A stretch of DNA of 64,000 nt, from assembly GCA_009377495.1 (NCBI GenBank), contig WHTZ01000006.1:15211-79210 (forward strand), given 5' to 3'. A program made the position numbers and the translations under genes. This stretch comes from Luteitalea sp. (GTDB taxonomy: Bacteria; Acidobacteriota; Vicinamibacteria; Vicinamibacterales; Vicinamibacteraceae). The notes beneath the pieces are model-generated. The model saw only the letters and a list, made by a program, of their open reading frames with translations. It was not told the origin of the DNA and ran no database searches. Positions 1-8,538 of this stretch are shown piece after piece; positions within the stretch are counted from its first letter, which is position 1; each line of letters opens with the position of its first letter.

Positions 1-34
1 GTTTCGGGTCCTCAAGGGTTCTAGTGCTCTTGGC

Positions 35-1789
35 TCATCGGCCGGCCGTGCGGCCTGACGGCTGCGCGCTACGAGGGGGCAACCGAGACACGCCTTCCCG
101 GAAGAGACCAACCGTCTCCCATCCCTTGCCGTCGCGCCTGAAGTAGAAGCGCACCGGCGACACCCAGTGCGGGTAGTCTGGATGTGCCACGCGGAGCGTC
201 GCACACACGAATTCACTGTCCTCGAGAACCGCCGGTGGCGCCTGGGTTCGAGGCGCAGTGAATTTGCTCTGGCTCCCGATGTTCTCGTGGTCACGTGCGG
301 TGTTGTCGAAGCGTGACCAAGACACCGCGTAGTGGGTCGGCGGGGTCGCGGCACCCGCTTCAACGGCAGCGTTTTCAAAGCTGAGCCATCCATCGGCCGA
401 GAGCCGAGGGCTGACGACTGGCGTTACGCCAGTGAGCCACACGCGCGCGATGCGATCACGACGCTCCTTGAGCGCGTTCACCAGATAGGCGGTCGCGCGC
501 GGATCGCTATAGCGCGCCTTCTCGACGATGCGCTGCAATACCTCGTTCGAGAATGCCGACACACGCCGCGCACCCCAGAACGCATCCTCCGGCCGCATGT
601 TGTCGAACGCCGGGTTCGGGTACTCAGGCCGCCACACCGCTGGATCGAAGTTGTCGGGCGCGAAGGTCCCGACGGCGGCTGGCGTCGCCTGTGAGGGACG
701 ACGTGCCCAGGCCGGCGCCCAGAGTCCGAACGAGAGCAACGTCTTCCACGACGAGTCGGCTTCGATGACATACTCGTGGCCGGACCGCGGCTGGTTTGGT
801 CCCACCGTTGCGCTGCCCAGAATCGAGCCGAAGTCGAACATGTAGTGCCGGATGAACTGCCGGCCCGGGCTCCCCTCCAGCATGTCGAGCGTGTTGTTCG
901 CGCGGGAATCATCATGATTGAGCCAGGCTGCAAAGACACGGCTGGCCCGTAGCTCACGGCGGTGCTCGTGCGGGTAGATGTCGTTCGGATCGTCTGGACG
1001 TGTGCCGTAGTAGCGAAAATTCCCCATGGGCGCGCCGTCGGCGAATCGACTGGCCAGCGCCCGATAGCGACCATTCGGTAGTCGTGCTGCCCGCCGCAGG
1101 ACGTCGTCGAGGTCGTGACGGTTGAAGGCACGCGGCCGGCCCGCTCGATCACGAATGGATGCGGTCGGCGCAATCCGTACCTTCGTAAGATCGAGCTCGA
1201 TGAGGTACACCTCCACCACGTTGTAGCCGAGTGCGTGATAGATGGCCGTGCCGATGATCTCCGCACCGGTGGCAATCTCAGGGTTGTCCGGGGGGTCGAA
1301 CTCGATCTGATACCGTCGCTTCGATGAATCTCGGGTCCCAATGGCCTGGAACCCAGGCTGTAGCCCGGTGCCCTTCCCTGCCACAATTGTCCACTCGTCA
1401 ATCTCCAGCCGCTCGAAGCGGTCCGGCCCCCGCGCAATCTCGGCCTCGGTCATCGTGCGCTGCCCAAGCCGGTTCGTAAACCAGCTCGAGTCGGGCACCT
1501 CGTCGAGCGTGTTCACGTTCAGCGCCCGGATGTTGCGGCGATCAGCGACGGATGCAAACGTGTTCTCGAGGAAGTCGTAGATTTGCCCGAGCTCTTGAGG
1601 ACGGGCGTCACCGGCGTCGAAAGCCGTATCGGGGTCAACCCAGAGCGGGTCATCCGGCAGGAATAAGCGTCCCTCGCTCGATGGGACTTCCTGGGCGGCG
1701 ACCGAAAGGGCCAAGACCACGGCTCCTATAGTGGCGAGGCCCACTGATCCCTTTGCTCTCAACGAGCTGAAAAAGTTGCGAAGCGTCAC
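35..1789 (-). CDS. Secreted protein with kinase-like motifs, function unknown
   Basis: I do not recognise this as a named family. The GTG start at 1789 lies one base after the stop of the upstream barrel gene and is followed by a hydrophobic signal-like segment ending in LSVAAQE, so export is likely; an upstream ATG at 1933 would put about 48 barrel-overlapping residues before it. The middle of the protein has features reminiscent of atypical kinases: a glycine-rich GKGTG, a GAEII helix, then WLNHDDSRANNTLDM (about 889-933) resembling an HxD..N catalytic loop, and MFDFGSILGS (about 815-842) resembling a metal-binding DFG. The usual beta-3 Lys is not evident, the equivalent stretch reading YQIEFDP. 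The C-terminal part resembles nothing I know. It is last in an operon with an Omp85-type barrel and a nucleotide-transporter homologue, so it probably acts in the periplasm or at the surface. Kinase assignment is inference. Confidence 0.72.
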   Translation of the reverse strand: MTLRNFFSSLRAKGSVGLATIGAVVLALSVAAQEVPSSEGRLFLPDDPLWVDPDTAFDAGDARPQELGQIYDFLENTFASVADRRNIRALNVNTLDEVPDSSWFTNRLGQRTMTEAEIARGPDRFERLEIDEWTIVAGKGTGLQPGFQAIGTRDSSKRRYQIEFDPPDNPEIATGAEIIGTAIYHALGYNVVEVYLIELDLTKVRIAPTASIRDRAGRPRAFNRHDLDDVLRRAARLPNGRYRALASRFADGAPMGNFRYYGTRPDDPNDIYPHEHRRELRASRVFAAWLNHDDSRANNTLDMLEGSPGRQFIRHYMFDFGSILGSATVGPNQPRSGHEYVIEADSSWKTLLSFGLWAPAWARRPSQATPAAVGTFAPDNFDPAVWRPEYPNPAFDNMRPEDAFWGARRVSAFSNEVLQRIVEKARYSDPRATAYLVNALKERRDRIARVWLTGVTPVVSPRLSADGWLSFENAAVEAGAATPPTHYAVSWSRFDNTARDHENIGSQSKFTAPRTQAPPAVLEDSEFVCATLRVAHPDYPHWVSPVRFYFRRDGKGWETVGLFREGVSRLPPRSAQPSGRTAGR

Positions 1790-1790
1790 G

Positions 1791-3041
1791 CTAAAAGACT
1801 CCACCGAAGCGAAGCACGAACCGCGTCCCTTCGCCGCTCGCAAACGCCACATCGGCGCGTAGCACGACGGTTGGCCCGCCGAAACGCAGCCCAAAACCGT
1901 AATTCCGCTCGAAGTCTCGGCGGCGCATGGCACGCCACGTTGGCGCTACCTGACCGGCGTCGGCGAAGAGCGCGCCAACCAAGAACGCGTTGAGGTCATA
2001 GCGGTACTCCGCGCGCAACAGGACCGCACTGCGATCGCGAAACCTATTCGTTTTGAAGCCGCGCAGTGTGGTGCCGCCGCCGAGGGTGGGCATCAGATAG
2101 AACGGTACTTCCTGGCCAGCATCGGGGTCGGTTTGGATCGCCACGCCGCGCAGCACCAAACGCCGCTGGTCGCTCCAAAACGGGACGACCTGCTCGAGGT
2201 CCAGCATCAGGCGTTGGAACGCGTAGCGGTCCTCATCGAGATCGCTCGCGTGGCCCCAGGCGAGCGCGTAGTGGCCACCTCGGCGCGGGTTCCCTGGCTG
2301 ATCGCGCCCCTCGTAACTGAGACGCGCCTCGGCATAGAGCAACTGCGGCTCAGCGGTGAGCCCGGGCGCCTCTCGATCGGTAAAGCGTTCCTCAATCGAG
2401 AGATGGACATCGCTTCCACCGGACCTCACACGCGGACGGAGATACTCCACGCCGGCGGACACCGTCGTGCGGCGTCCCAGCTCGACACCGCCCCCACCGG
2501 TGAGCGTCGTCATCTTTAGCGTGTAATTGGTCCGATCACTGAGGGGCGCGCCCGGCCCGAGGCCAAAGAAGTTCTCCTCGGGCGCATCGCGATGCCGCGC
2601 ACCAAGCTCCACATACCCGCGGCCGCCAATGAGGTCCTGAGCCCGGAACAACGTTTCCAGTTGCCAGTACTGCTTGAAGGAGCCGGTCGCGACCAGGCTG
2701 AGATTGACGGTTTCGGTCCCGACCCGGTACCCCCCACCGCCGCCAAACCCGCTGCCCTCGCCCGGACCGCCCACGACGGCGAGGGGGCCCTGCGGGGGAT
2801 TGAAGATCCGAGTGAAGAACCGAGTGTCCTCGATGTGGAACAGCGTGGCCTCTACCCGGTTGGGTTGAAGCGGGCGGAGCTGACTCGCCTTGGTGCGCCG
2901 CCTCGCCTGGACCTCTTCCTCGCGCGACTCGCCTGCGCTCGGCGCTGGTGGCTGGGCTTCCTGCTCAGGGTCGGCCCAGGCGTCGCCACCGAACGCCATG
3001 ACAATCACCGCGAGCATGGACAGCACGCGTCGCCACATCAT
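1791..3041 (-). CDS. Omp85/BamA-like outer-membrane barrel protein
   Basis: A 416-residue protein with an N-terminal signal peptide ending near DAWADPEQ, a glycine-rich stretch (GSGFGGGGGY) and a C-terminal beta-barrel of the bacterial surface antigen (D15/Omp85) type. The barrel shows the LRGF motif (TLRGFKTNRFRD) and ends in an aromatic residue (FGGVF), as expected for a Bam-assembled outer-membrane protein. I see no POTRA repeats, so it is shorter than BamA or TamA and closer to the short single-barrel Omp85 group. Its ATG overlaps the stop of the upstream transporter gene by four bases, and the next gene begins one base after its own stop, so the three are probably translationally coupled. 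Substrate unknown. Confidence 0.8.
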   Translation of the reverse strand: MMWRRVLSMLAVIVMAFGGDAWADPEQEAQPPAPSAGESREEEVQARRRTKASQLRPLQPNRVEATLFHIEDTRFFTRIFNPPQGPLAVVGGPGEGSGFGGGGGYRVGTETVNLSLVATGSFKQYWQLETLFRAQDLIGGRGYVELGARHRDAPEENFFGLGPGAPLSDRTNYTLKMTTLTGGGGVELGRRTTVSAGVEYLRPRVRSGGSDVHLSIEERFTDREAPGLTAEPQLLYAEARLSYEGRDQPGNPRRGGHYALAWGHASDLDEDRYAFQRLMLDLEQVVPFWSDQRRLVLRGVAIQTDPDAGQEVPFYLMPTLGGGTTLRGFKTNRFRDRSAVLLRAEYRYDLNAFLVGALFADAGQVAPTWRAMRRRDFERNYGFGLRFGGPTVVLRADVAFASGEGTRFVLRFGGVF

Positions 3042-4417
3042 GCCGCTTTGTTCGCCACTACTGGTGTGCCCAGTCGCTCGCGATACGCGTAGTCGACTCG
3101 AAGGCGTGCCGTTGCGCGCGCCGGCGGCTGAGGCACGGGGCCGAGCGCCCGGCGGCTATGTTCTCGTGCAACCAGGGTAACCACGACCAGCCAGACGGCG
3201 GCAACGCCTGCGAACAGGAGCGCGTACTCGCGGACGCCAAACGCCAACAGAGCACCGAGAAACACGAGGCCCGCTTGCAGGAGGTCTCCCGCCCGCCAGA
3301 AGAAGGTCTCGATGGCCTGCGAAGCCTTGTACTTGACATCCCGACCCATGGAAAGGAACAGGGCATGCCGCGCCGTATTCTGAATCGAGTAATCCGCCGC
3401 GTTTTCGAAGAGCTTCGTCGCCGCTAGCACTCCAAACAGGGGCACCACGGCCAGGAGCGCGTATCCACCGAGCGCGATGACAGGCGTCACGAACAGCGCG
3501 CCCGCCACGCCAATCCTCCGAAAGAGCCGAGAGACCAGGAACAGCTGACCCAAGAGTCCAACCACGCCGACCCACGTGAAGTAGCGAGCATAAAAGCTCC
3601 CAATGAACTCCCTGGTCGCGTCCGCAGCGCCGGCTGCTGGCCCAGCAAACTTCGCTGCCTCTGCCACGACGAACTTGCTCAACAAGAACTCGCCGCCCGT
3701 GTTCACGACGTTCAGCAGCATAACAAACACGGCAACCAGCAGCAGATAGCGATCCGAGAAGACGAGCTGAAAACCTCCCGGGCCTCGGATCGGCGCCGTC
3801 GCAGCCGCCGGCCGCGGACCAGCTTGCGCCCCGAGGGCGACGCGTGTATGTCGATGGATCACCCAGCTCGTGGCGGCACAGACAGCCAGCAGCATCGCCG
3901 CCAGCAGTATCACACGAGATGTCCCCAAGCTGGCCAGCAGGGTGGCCGAGAGGCCCGCGCCCACGAGCGCGCCCAGCGAGCTGCCAATGCCAACAATTGG
4001 GAAGAGGCGTCGACCCTTGCTTTCGGTATACACGTCGCTGGCAAACGCCCAGAACTGGGCGACGATCACGACGTTGAAGATGCCGAGCCAGAGATAGAAC
4101 GGGACATCGATGGTCACGCCCAGTCGGTTACCAGCGGCAAACAGGACGAGGTGCGTCGCAAAGAACAGTGTGACCGTGGTGACCAGCCGTGCGCGGTCCC
4201 ATCGCGACGCCAACCACCCGTACAGCGGCACGGCCGCGAGGAGCAGCACCGCCTGCCCGGCGGCTGCGTACGTCTTCAGCTCCGCGCCGCCTGCGCTCAG
4301 AATGAGGACCTCGCGAACCGTCTTGAGCAGGTAATAGGTCGCAAGCAGCAGAAAGAGATTCGCGGCGAGGAGGAAGACCCCGAATCCTTCACCCGGACGA
4401 ACAGCCTTGGCACCCAT
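3038..4417 (-). CDS. Npt1/Npt2-type nucleotide transporter homologue
   Basis: A polytopic membrane protein with about twelve hydrophobic segments. The N-terminal stretch NLFLLLATYYLLKTVREVLI is typical of the ATP/ADP translocase (TLC) family known from Chlamydia, Rickettsia and plastids, whose free-living members are mostly uncharacterised. In those systems the family exchanges ATP for ADP or imports nucleotides; direction and substrate here cannot be read from sequence. I chose the ATG at 4417 because a GGAGGAGG ribosome-binding site lies 11 bases upstream; a GTG at 4438 would start within that site. It is first in an operon with an Omp85-type barrel (ATGA overlap) and a secreted kinase-like protein, which suggests nucleotide supply to the envelope, an inference. 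Confidence 0.78.
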   Translation of the reverse strand: MGAKAVRPGEGFGVFLLAANLFLLLATYYLLKTVREVLILSAGGAELKTYAAAGQAVLLLAAVPLYGWLASRWDRARLVTTVTLFFATHLVLFAAGNRLGVTIDVPFYLWLGIFNVVIVAQFWAFASDVYTESKGRRLFPIVGIGSSLGALVGAGLSATLLASLGTSRVILLAAMLLAVCAATSWVIHRHTRVALGAQAGPRPAAATAPIRGPGGFQLVFSDRYLLLVAVFVMLLNVVNTGGEFLLSKFVVAEAAKFAGPAAGAADATREFIGSFYARYFTWVGVVGLLGQLFLVSRLFRRIGVAGALFVTPVIALGGYALLAVVPLFGVLAATKLFENAADYSIQNTARHALFLSMGRDVKYKASQAIETFFWRAGDLLQAGLVFLGALLAFGVREYALLFAGVAAVWLVVVTLVAREHSRRALGPVPQPPARATARLRVDYAYRERLGTPVVANKAA

Positions 4418-4439
4418 AAAAGACAACACCTCCTCCACG

Positions 4440-4456
4440 CGGGCTTCCGAAGCCCG
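4440..4456. promoter_or_regulatory. 17-bp palindrome before the transporter operon
   Basis: The sequence CGGGCTTCCGAAGCCCG is a perfect palindrome except for its central base. It lies immediately upstream of the Shine-Dalgarno of the transporter operon. It could be an operator or a leader hairpin; nothing identifies a regulator. Confidence 0.35.
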
Positions 4457-4842
4457 TTCGGCCGGGATCGAATTGGCATGTCTAGGGAGAGGAGACCGTG
4501 ATCCTCGCGGCCGACCTCGCGACGGTGCGGCTATGCGATTCGTCGATACAGCCGGTTCCTAGTCTCTTCTTCGCGCGACTTCCGAATGTGTCTCAGTCTT
4601 TGTTGCGCAGCCGGAAGATCGCCCCTTCCTCTGTGTATTAACGCTCATCCGGTAATGTGCGAACCGGCGGCCGTTTGGCTCATCAGGCCCTTGCCGAAGG
4701 CCGGCTGTTCGCTCTCCTCGACGGGACGGACGCCGTGACGCCCGTATGCGATACCTAGTTCCTTTTTACCGCGTACAGGCAGTCCTGGTTCCCCTGGCGG
4801 GGCGCCGTTCGCCGGTCCACGTTCTCCGTTCGCCGATTTCCG
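4457..4842. other. Divergent intergenic region
   Basis: About 390 bases between the minus-strand transporter operon and the plus-strand UPF0182 gene. It must hold the operon promoter, but I see no convincing -35/-10 pair on the minus strand, and no small ORF, tRNA or repeat. Confidence 0.5.
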
Positions 4843-4848
4843 TATAAT
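4843..4848 (+). promoter_or_regulatory. Consensus -10 box, likely leaderless start
   Basis: A perfect TATAAT ends six bases before the GTG start of the UPF0182 gene. Transcription starting about seven bases downstream of a -10 box would begin at or next to the start codon, giving a leaderless mRNA. The GGAGG at 4850-4854 touches the GTG and is too close to act as a normal ribosome-binding site. Confidence 0.55.
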
Positions 4849-4854
4849 CGGAGG

Positions 4855-7602
4855 GTGCCAAAACGTCTATCGCGCCTCGCCTTGGTGGCGGTCGCGGTCC
4901 TCTTTCTGATCGCGATCCCGACGCTCGTCGACTTCTATGCGGACTGGTTGTGGTTCGGCGAAACCGGCTACCGGCGCGTGTTCCTGCGGGTGTTGAGCGC
5001 GAAGTCGCTGCTGTTCACCGCGGCATTCGCGATCGTCCTGCCCTTCCTGTGGTGGAATCTGCGCCACGCGCTCGCGACCCTGGCGCGGCGCGAGATCGTC
5101 ATCATGACGCCGCAGGGGCCGCAGGTCCTGTCCATGGACGCTGCGCGATTGCGGCCGTTCGTCGCAGGGCTCACCGTCCTCGCAACGCTCCTCGTCGCCA
5201 CACGTGTCGCGAGCCACTGGGACACGGCGCTGCTCTTCTGGAACGGCGCGCCCGTTGGCCGGGCCGACCCGATCCTCGGACACGAGGTCGCCTTCTACCT
5301 CTTCAGTTGGCCGTGGCTTCAGATCGTCCAGCAGACCCTGTTCATGACGCTGCTGCTCGCGCTCGTTGGCGTGGCGGCCGCGCACGTGCTGAGCGGGAGC
5401 CTGAGCATGGATGCGGCACGTGGCTTGGTCGTGAGCCCGGCGGCTCGCCGGCACCTAACGTGGCTCGTCGCCGGCGTCCTGCTCACGCTGGTCTTCGGCA
5501 GCTGGCTTGACCTGAGGGGTCTTTTGCTGTCTCCGGGGGGGCTCATTCAGGGAGCGTCGTATGTGGATGTGCACGCCCGCATGCTCGCCTATCGCGTGCT
5601 GATGGCCGCGGGTGTGGTGGCTGCGGCGCTGGCGGTCGCCTCCGCCCTCCGCCCCCGGAAGTGGCTGGTCGCCGGCGGCATCGCGCTCTACGCGGTGGTC
5701 TGGTTGGGCGGCGCCGTCGTTGCGACTCTGCTGCAGCGCCTCATCGTGACCCCCAATGAGCAGGTGCGCGAAACACCGTACATTGCACACAACATCCAGG
5801 CGACGCTCGAAGCGTTCGCGCTCGACGATGTCGCGGAGCGGGCGGTGTCGGGCGACGCCACGCTGACACGTGCTGACATCGACGCCAACCAGGGGACACT
5901 GGCGAATGTGAGACTCTGGGATCATGAGCCACTCCTCGACACGTTCTCCCAAATTCAGGAGATCCGGACGTACTACGACTTCGTGTCGGTCGACAACGAT
6001 CGCTACACGATCGACGGCGAGTATCGGCAGATCATGCTCTCCGCCCGAGAGCTCAACTCGGAGAACCTGCCCAACCGAAGCTGGATCAACGAGCGGCTCA
6101 CCTTCACGCACGGCTACGGCCTGGCGCTGGGGCCGGTCAACGAGACGACGGACGAAGGTCTGCCGATGCTGTTTATCAGGAACCTACCACCCGATTCCAC
6201 GGTCGATCTTCGTGTTGATCAGCCGGCGATCTATTTTGGCGAGCTGTCGAACGATCACGTCTTCGTCACGACCGCCACACGCGAGTTCGACTACCCCCAG
6301 GGTGAGGATAACGTGTACGGCAGCTACGCGGGGCGTGGCGGCGTGTCGGTTGGTAGCCTGTTTCGCAGGCTCCTGTTCGCGATCCGGTTCCGGTCGGCCA
6401 AGACGCTGCTCTCGGACGATATCACGGGCGACAGCCGCGTCCTCTACTACCGGCGCATTGGCGAGCGCGCGCAAAAGATCGCACCGTTCCTGACGTACGA
6501 TCAGGATCCGTATCTCGCGATTGACGAAGGCCGTCTGTACTGGATACAAGATGCTTACACGACGAGCCGCCATTATCCGTACGCCAGGGGGGTTGAGGCC
6601 TTCGCAGGAATCGCCGCCGGCACCAACTACATTCGGAACTCGATCAAGGTCGTTATCGATGCGTACCACGGGACCACGACGTTTTATCTCGTCGACCCGC
6701 GTGACCCGGTCGCACTGACGCTCCAGCGCGCGTTCCCCGGCCTGCTGCGGCCTCTTGCCGAGATGCCGGAAGGCCTGCGCAACCGGCTGCGGTACCCGTC
6801 GGACATCTTCACGCTGCAGACGGCGATTTACACGACGTACCACATGCGGAACCCCGCGGTGTTCTACAACAAGGAAGACCAGTGGGAGGTGCCGGCTATC
6901 GACGTCGGTGGGCAACCGGAACGCATGCAGCCGTACTACACCATCATGAAGCTGCCCGGCGAGCAGGACGCAGAGTTCATTCAAATGCTCCCCTTCACGC
7001 CGCGCCAGAAGAACAATCTCGCCGCATGGATGGTCGCGAGGAGCGACGGGGCAAACTACGGCCAGCTCGCCGTGTTTCAGTTCCCGAAGCAGAAGCTGAT
7101 CTTCGGACCGCGTCAGGTTGTCGCGCGAATTAGTCAGGATCAGACGATCGCGCCGCAGATCACGTTGTGGAACCAGCAGGGCGCCGAGGTCATCCTTGGG
7201 ACGCTGCTCGTCATTCCCATCGAAGAGTCGCTCATTTACGTCCGGCCGCTCTACCTCCGCGCGGCTGGCGGACAGATCGTCGAGCTCCGGCGCGTCATTG
7301 TCGCCTACCAGAACCGGATCATGATGGAACCGACGCTCGACGAGGCCTTGGAGCGCATGTTCCCGAAGGAGGGCGCTCGGCAGGCCGAGCGGGAAGCACC
7401 AGAGAAAGCGACGCCAACGACCACGGCTGAAGGTGCCCCGCCCGTCGACGAGGCAGCCCGCGCCCTGCTGGCACGTGCGAATGACCACTATCAGCGCGCG
7501 GTCGCGGCGCAACGGGCAGGCGACTGGGCACGTTACGGCGAGGAGTTGAAGCAGCTCGGTGCCGTGCTCGAGCAGCTCAGCGACAAAGCAGGCACCAAGT
7601 AA
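4855..7602 (+). CDS. UPF0182 family membrane protein
   Basis: A 915-residue protein of the UPF0182/COG1615 family, which has no established function. The first 300 residues contain about seven hydrophobic segments, beginning with LALVAVAVLFLIAIPTL, and include the conserved DWLWFGETGYRRVF block. The long C-terminal part is presumably extracytoplasmic and carries family-typical blocks such as NRSWINERLTFTHGYG and YPSDIFTLQ. The last 60 residues are a charged, Ala-rich tail with a possible helical hairpin (ALLARANDHYQRAVAAQ). The start is GTG, supported by the hydrophobic N terminus beginning at once and by the -10 box just upstream. It is transcribed alone and ends against an inverted-repeat element. 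Confidence 0.92.
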   Translation: MPKRLSRLALVAVAVLFLIAIPTLVDFYADWLWFGETGYRRVFLRVLSAKSLLFTAAFAIVLPFLWWNLRHALATLARREIVIMTPQGPQVLSMDAARLRPFVAGLTVLATLLVATRVASHWDTALLFWNGAPVGRADPILGHEVAFYLFSWPWLQIVQQTLFMTLLLALVGVAAAHVLSGSLSMDAARGLVVSPAARRHLTWLVAGVLLTLVFGSWLDLRGLLLSPGGLIQGASYVDVHARMLAYRVLMAAGVVAAALAVASALRPRKWLVAGGIALYAVVWLGGAVVATLLQRLIVTPNEQVRETPYIAHNIQATLEAFALDDVAERAVSGDATLTRADIDANQGTLANVRLWDHEPLLDTFSQIQEIRTYYDFVSVDNDRYTIDGEYRQIMLSARELNSENLPNRSWINERLTFTHGYGLALGPVNETTDEGLPMLFIRNLPPDSTVDLRVDQPAIYFGELSNDHVFVTTATREFDYPQGEDNVYGSYAGRGGVSVGSLFRRLLFAIRFRSAKTLLSDDITGDSRVLYYRRIGERAQKIAPFLTYDQDPYLAIDEGRLYWIQDAYTTSRHYPYARGVEAFAGIAAGTNYIRNSIKVVIDAYHGTTTFYLVDPRDPVALTLQRAFPGLLRPLAEMPEGLRNRLRYPSDIFTLQTAIYTTYHMRNPAVFYNKEDQWEVPAIDVGGQPERMQPYYTIMKLPGEQDAEFIQMLPFTPRQKNNLAAWMVARSDGANYGQLAVFQFPKQKLIFGPRQVVARISQDQTIAPQITLWNQQGAEVILGTLLVIPIEESLIYVRPLYLRAAGGQIVELRRVIVAYQNRIMMEPTLDEALERMFPKEGARQAEREAPEKATPTTTAEGAPPVDEAARALLARANDHYQRAVAAQRAGDWARYGEELKQLGAVLEQLSDKAGTK

Positions 7603-7798
7603 GGATTCGTCTGGAAATAAGTGTGCCATTCTGGGCGTCGAGACGCCCGCCTGGCAAGGCGCGAGGAGCGCGCATACCGGGCGTATGTAAGCGACGAGCA
7701 ACGCCGCCAGGCCCGGGGTCCCCAGCGCGGCAGCCGCGCTGGGGTGGAGGAGGGATGCATCGGCAGCCAGAATGGCACACTTATTTCCAGACGAGTCC
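7603..7798. repeat. 196-bp element with 32-bp terminal inverted repeats
   Basis: Outer arms 7603-7634 and 7767-7798 match as an inverted repeat with one mismatch in 32 bases (shared core GTCTGGAAATAAGTGTGCCA). The interior is itself structured: CGCCTGGC pairs with a later GCCAGGC, and an 11-bp hairpin CCCCAGCGCGG / CCGCGCTGGGG lies at about 7719-7743. It begins right after the UPF0182 stop and sits between convergent genes, so it could act as a bidirectional terminator, or be a MITE-like or REPIN-like mobile unit. No coding capacity and no transposase nearby. Confidence 0.8.
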
Positions 7799-7805
7799 TA
7801 AGGGG

Positions 7806-8453
7806 TCAGGGGTCGAGCAGTCCATGTCGCGCCGCGAAGCGCACCAGCTCCGCGGTGCTATGGATGCCGAGCTTCTCCATCAAGCGGGTGCGGTGGTTGT
7901 CGACGGTCTTCGGGCTCAGGCCGAGCAGCTTGGCGATCTGCGGGTTCGTTTTCGCCTCAGCGACGAGGCGGAAGACTTCACGCTCGCGGTTCGTGAGGCT
8001 GCCGAGCGGATCGTGGTTGGCCGTGTCGTTCCCGCGGGATGTTCCTGTGGCCGCGTGTGACACTCGGCCGGCGAAGTACGTGCGCCCGGCCGCGAGCGAG
8101 CGGATCGCCTCGATGAGCTCGGCAGCCGCGCCATCCTTCACGATGTATCCAGCCGCACCCACGCGCGTCATCTTGAGCACGTACTCCTCGTCGTCATGCA
8201 TCGTGAGAACGAGAATGCGGCACGTTGGCTGCGCCTCGCGAATGCGACGCGCGGCATCGAGTCCCGAGAGCCGCGGCATCGTAATGTCGAGCACGACGAT
8301 GTCTGGTGTCAGCGCGGCGGCTTGTGCGACGGCCTCGGCGCCGTCAGCCGCCTGGCCGACCACTTCAATTTCCTGCTCCGCTTGGAGCAAGCTGATGAGC
8401 CCCTGTCGGACGATCGTATGATCATCAGCAACCAGTACGCGAATTCGTGACAC
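7806..8453 (-). CDS. NarL/LuxR-family response regulator
   Basis: A 215-residue DNA-binding response regulator. The receiver domain (about 1-120) has the acidic pair (VADDH), the phospho-acceptor Asp in DIVVLDITMP, the Thr in ILVLTMHDD and the Lys in YIVKDGA. The output domain is a LuxR-type helix-turn-helix (LTNREREVFRLVAEAKTNPQ...LGLSPKTVDNHRTRLMEKL). The start is GTG. It lies 85 bases downstream of the histidine kinase that is its obvious partner, at the end of a four-gene signalling operon. Targets are unknown. Its final codons overlap G-rich repeat sequence. Confidence 0.93.
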   Translation of the reverse strand: MSRIRVLVADDHTIVRQGLISLLQAEQEIEVVGQAADGAEAVAQAAALTPDIVVLDITMPRLSGLDAARRIREAQPTCRILVLTMHDDEEYVLKMTRVGAAGYIVKDGAAAELIEAIRSLAAGRTYFAGRVSHAATGTSRGNDTANHDPLGSLTNREREVFRLVAEAKTNPQIAKLLGLSPKTVDNHRTRLMEKLGIHSTAELVRFAARHGLLDP

Positions 8454-8538
8454 GTCTCGGTCTCCAGTCTCCCCTCTGTCGGTCTCCGGTCTCTGATCTT
8501 TCAGCTCCCCACGCCTCGCGTGCGCGTTCGTGAACCCA

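Noticed and set aside
3824-4501. 225-codon plus-strand frame
   Set aside because: Antisense to the nucleotide-transporter gene, His-, Gln- and Arg-rich without homology.
4867-5454. Minus-strand frames at the start of the UPF0182 gene
   Set aside because: Hydrophilic Arg/Glu/Gln-rich shadows of a membrane-protein reading frame.
6184-7701. Long minus-strand frame of 505 codons antisense to the UPF0182 gene
   Set aside because: High-GC shadow frame, Arg-, Leu- and Val-rich, with no domain and no start signal; the plus-strand gene is well supported.
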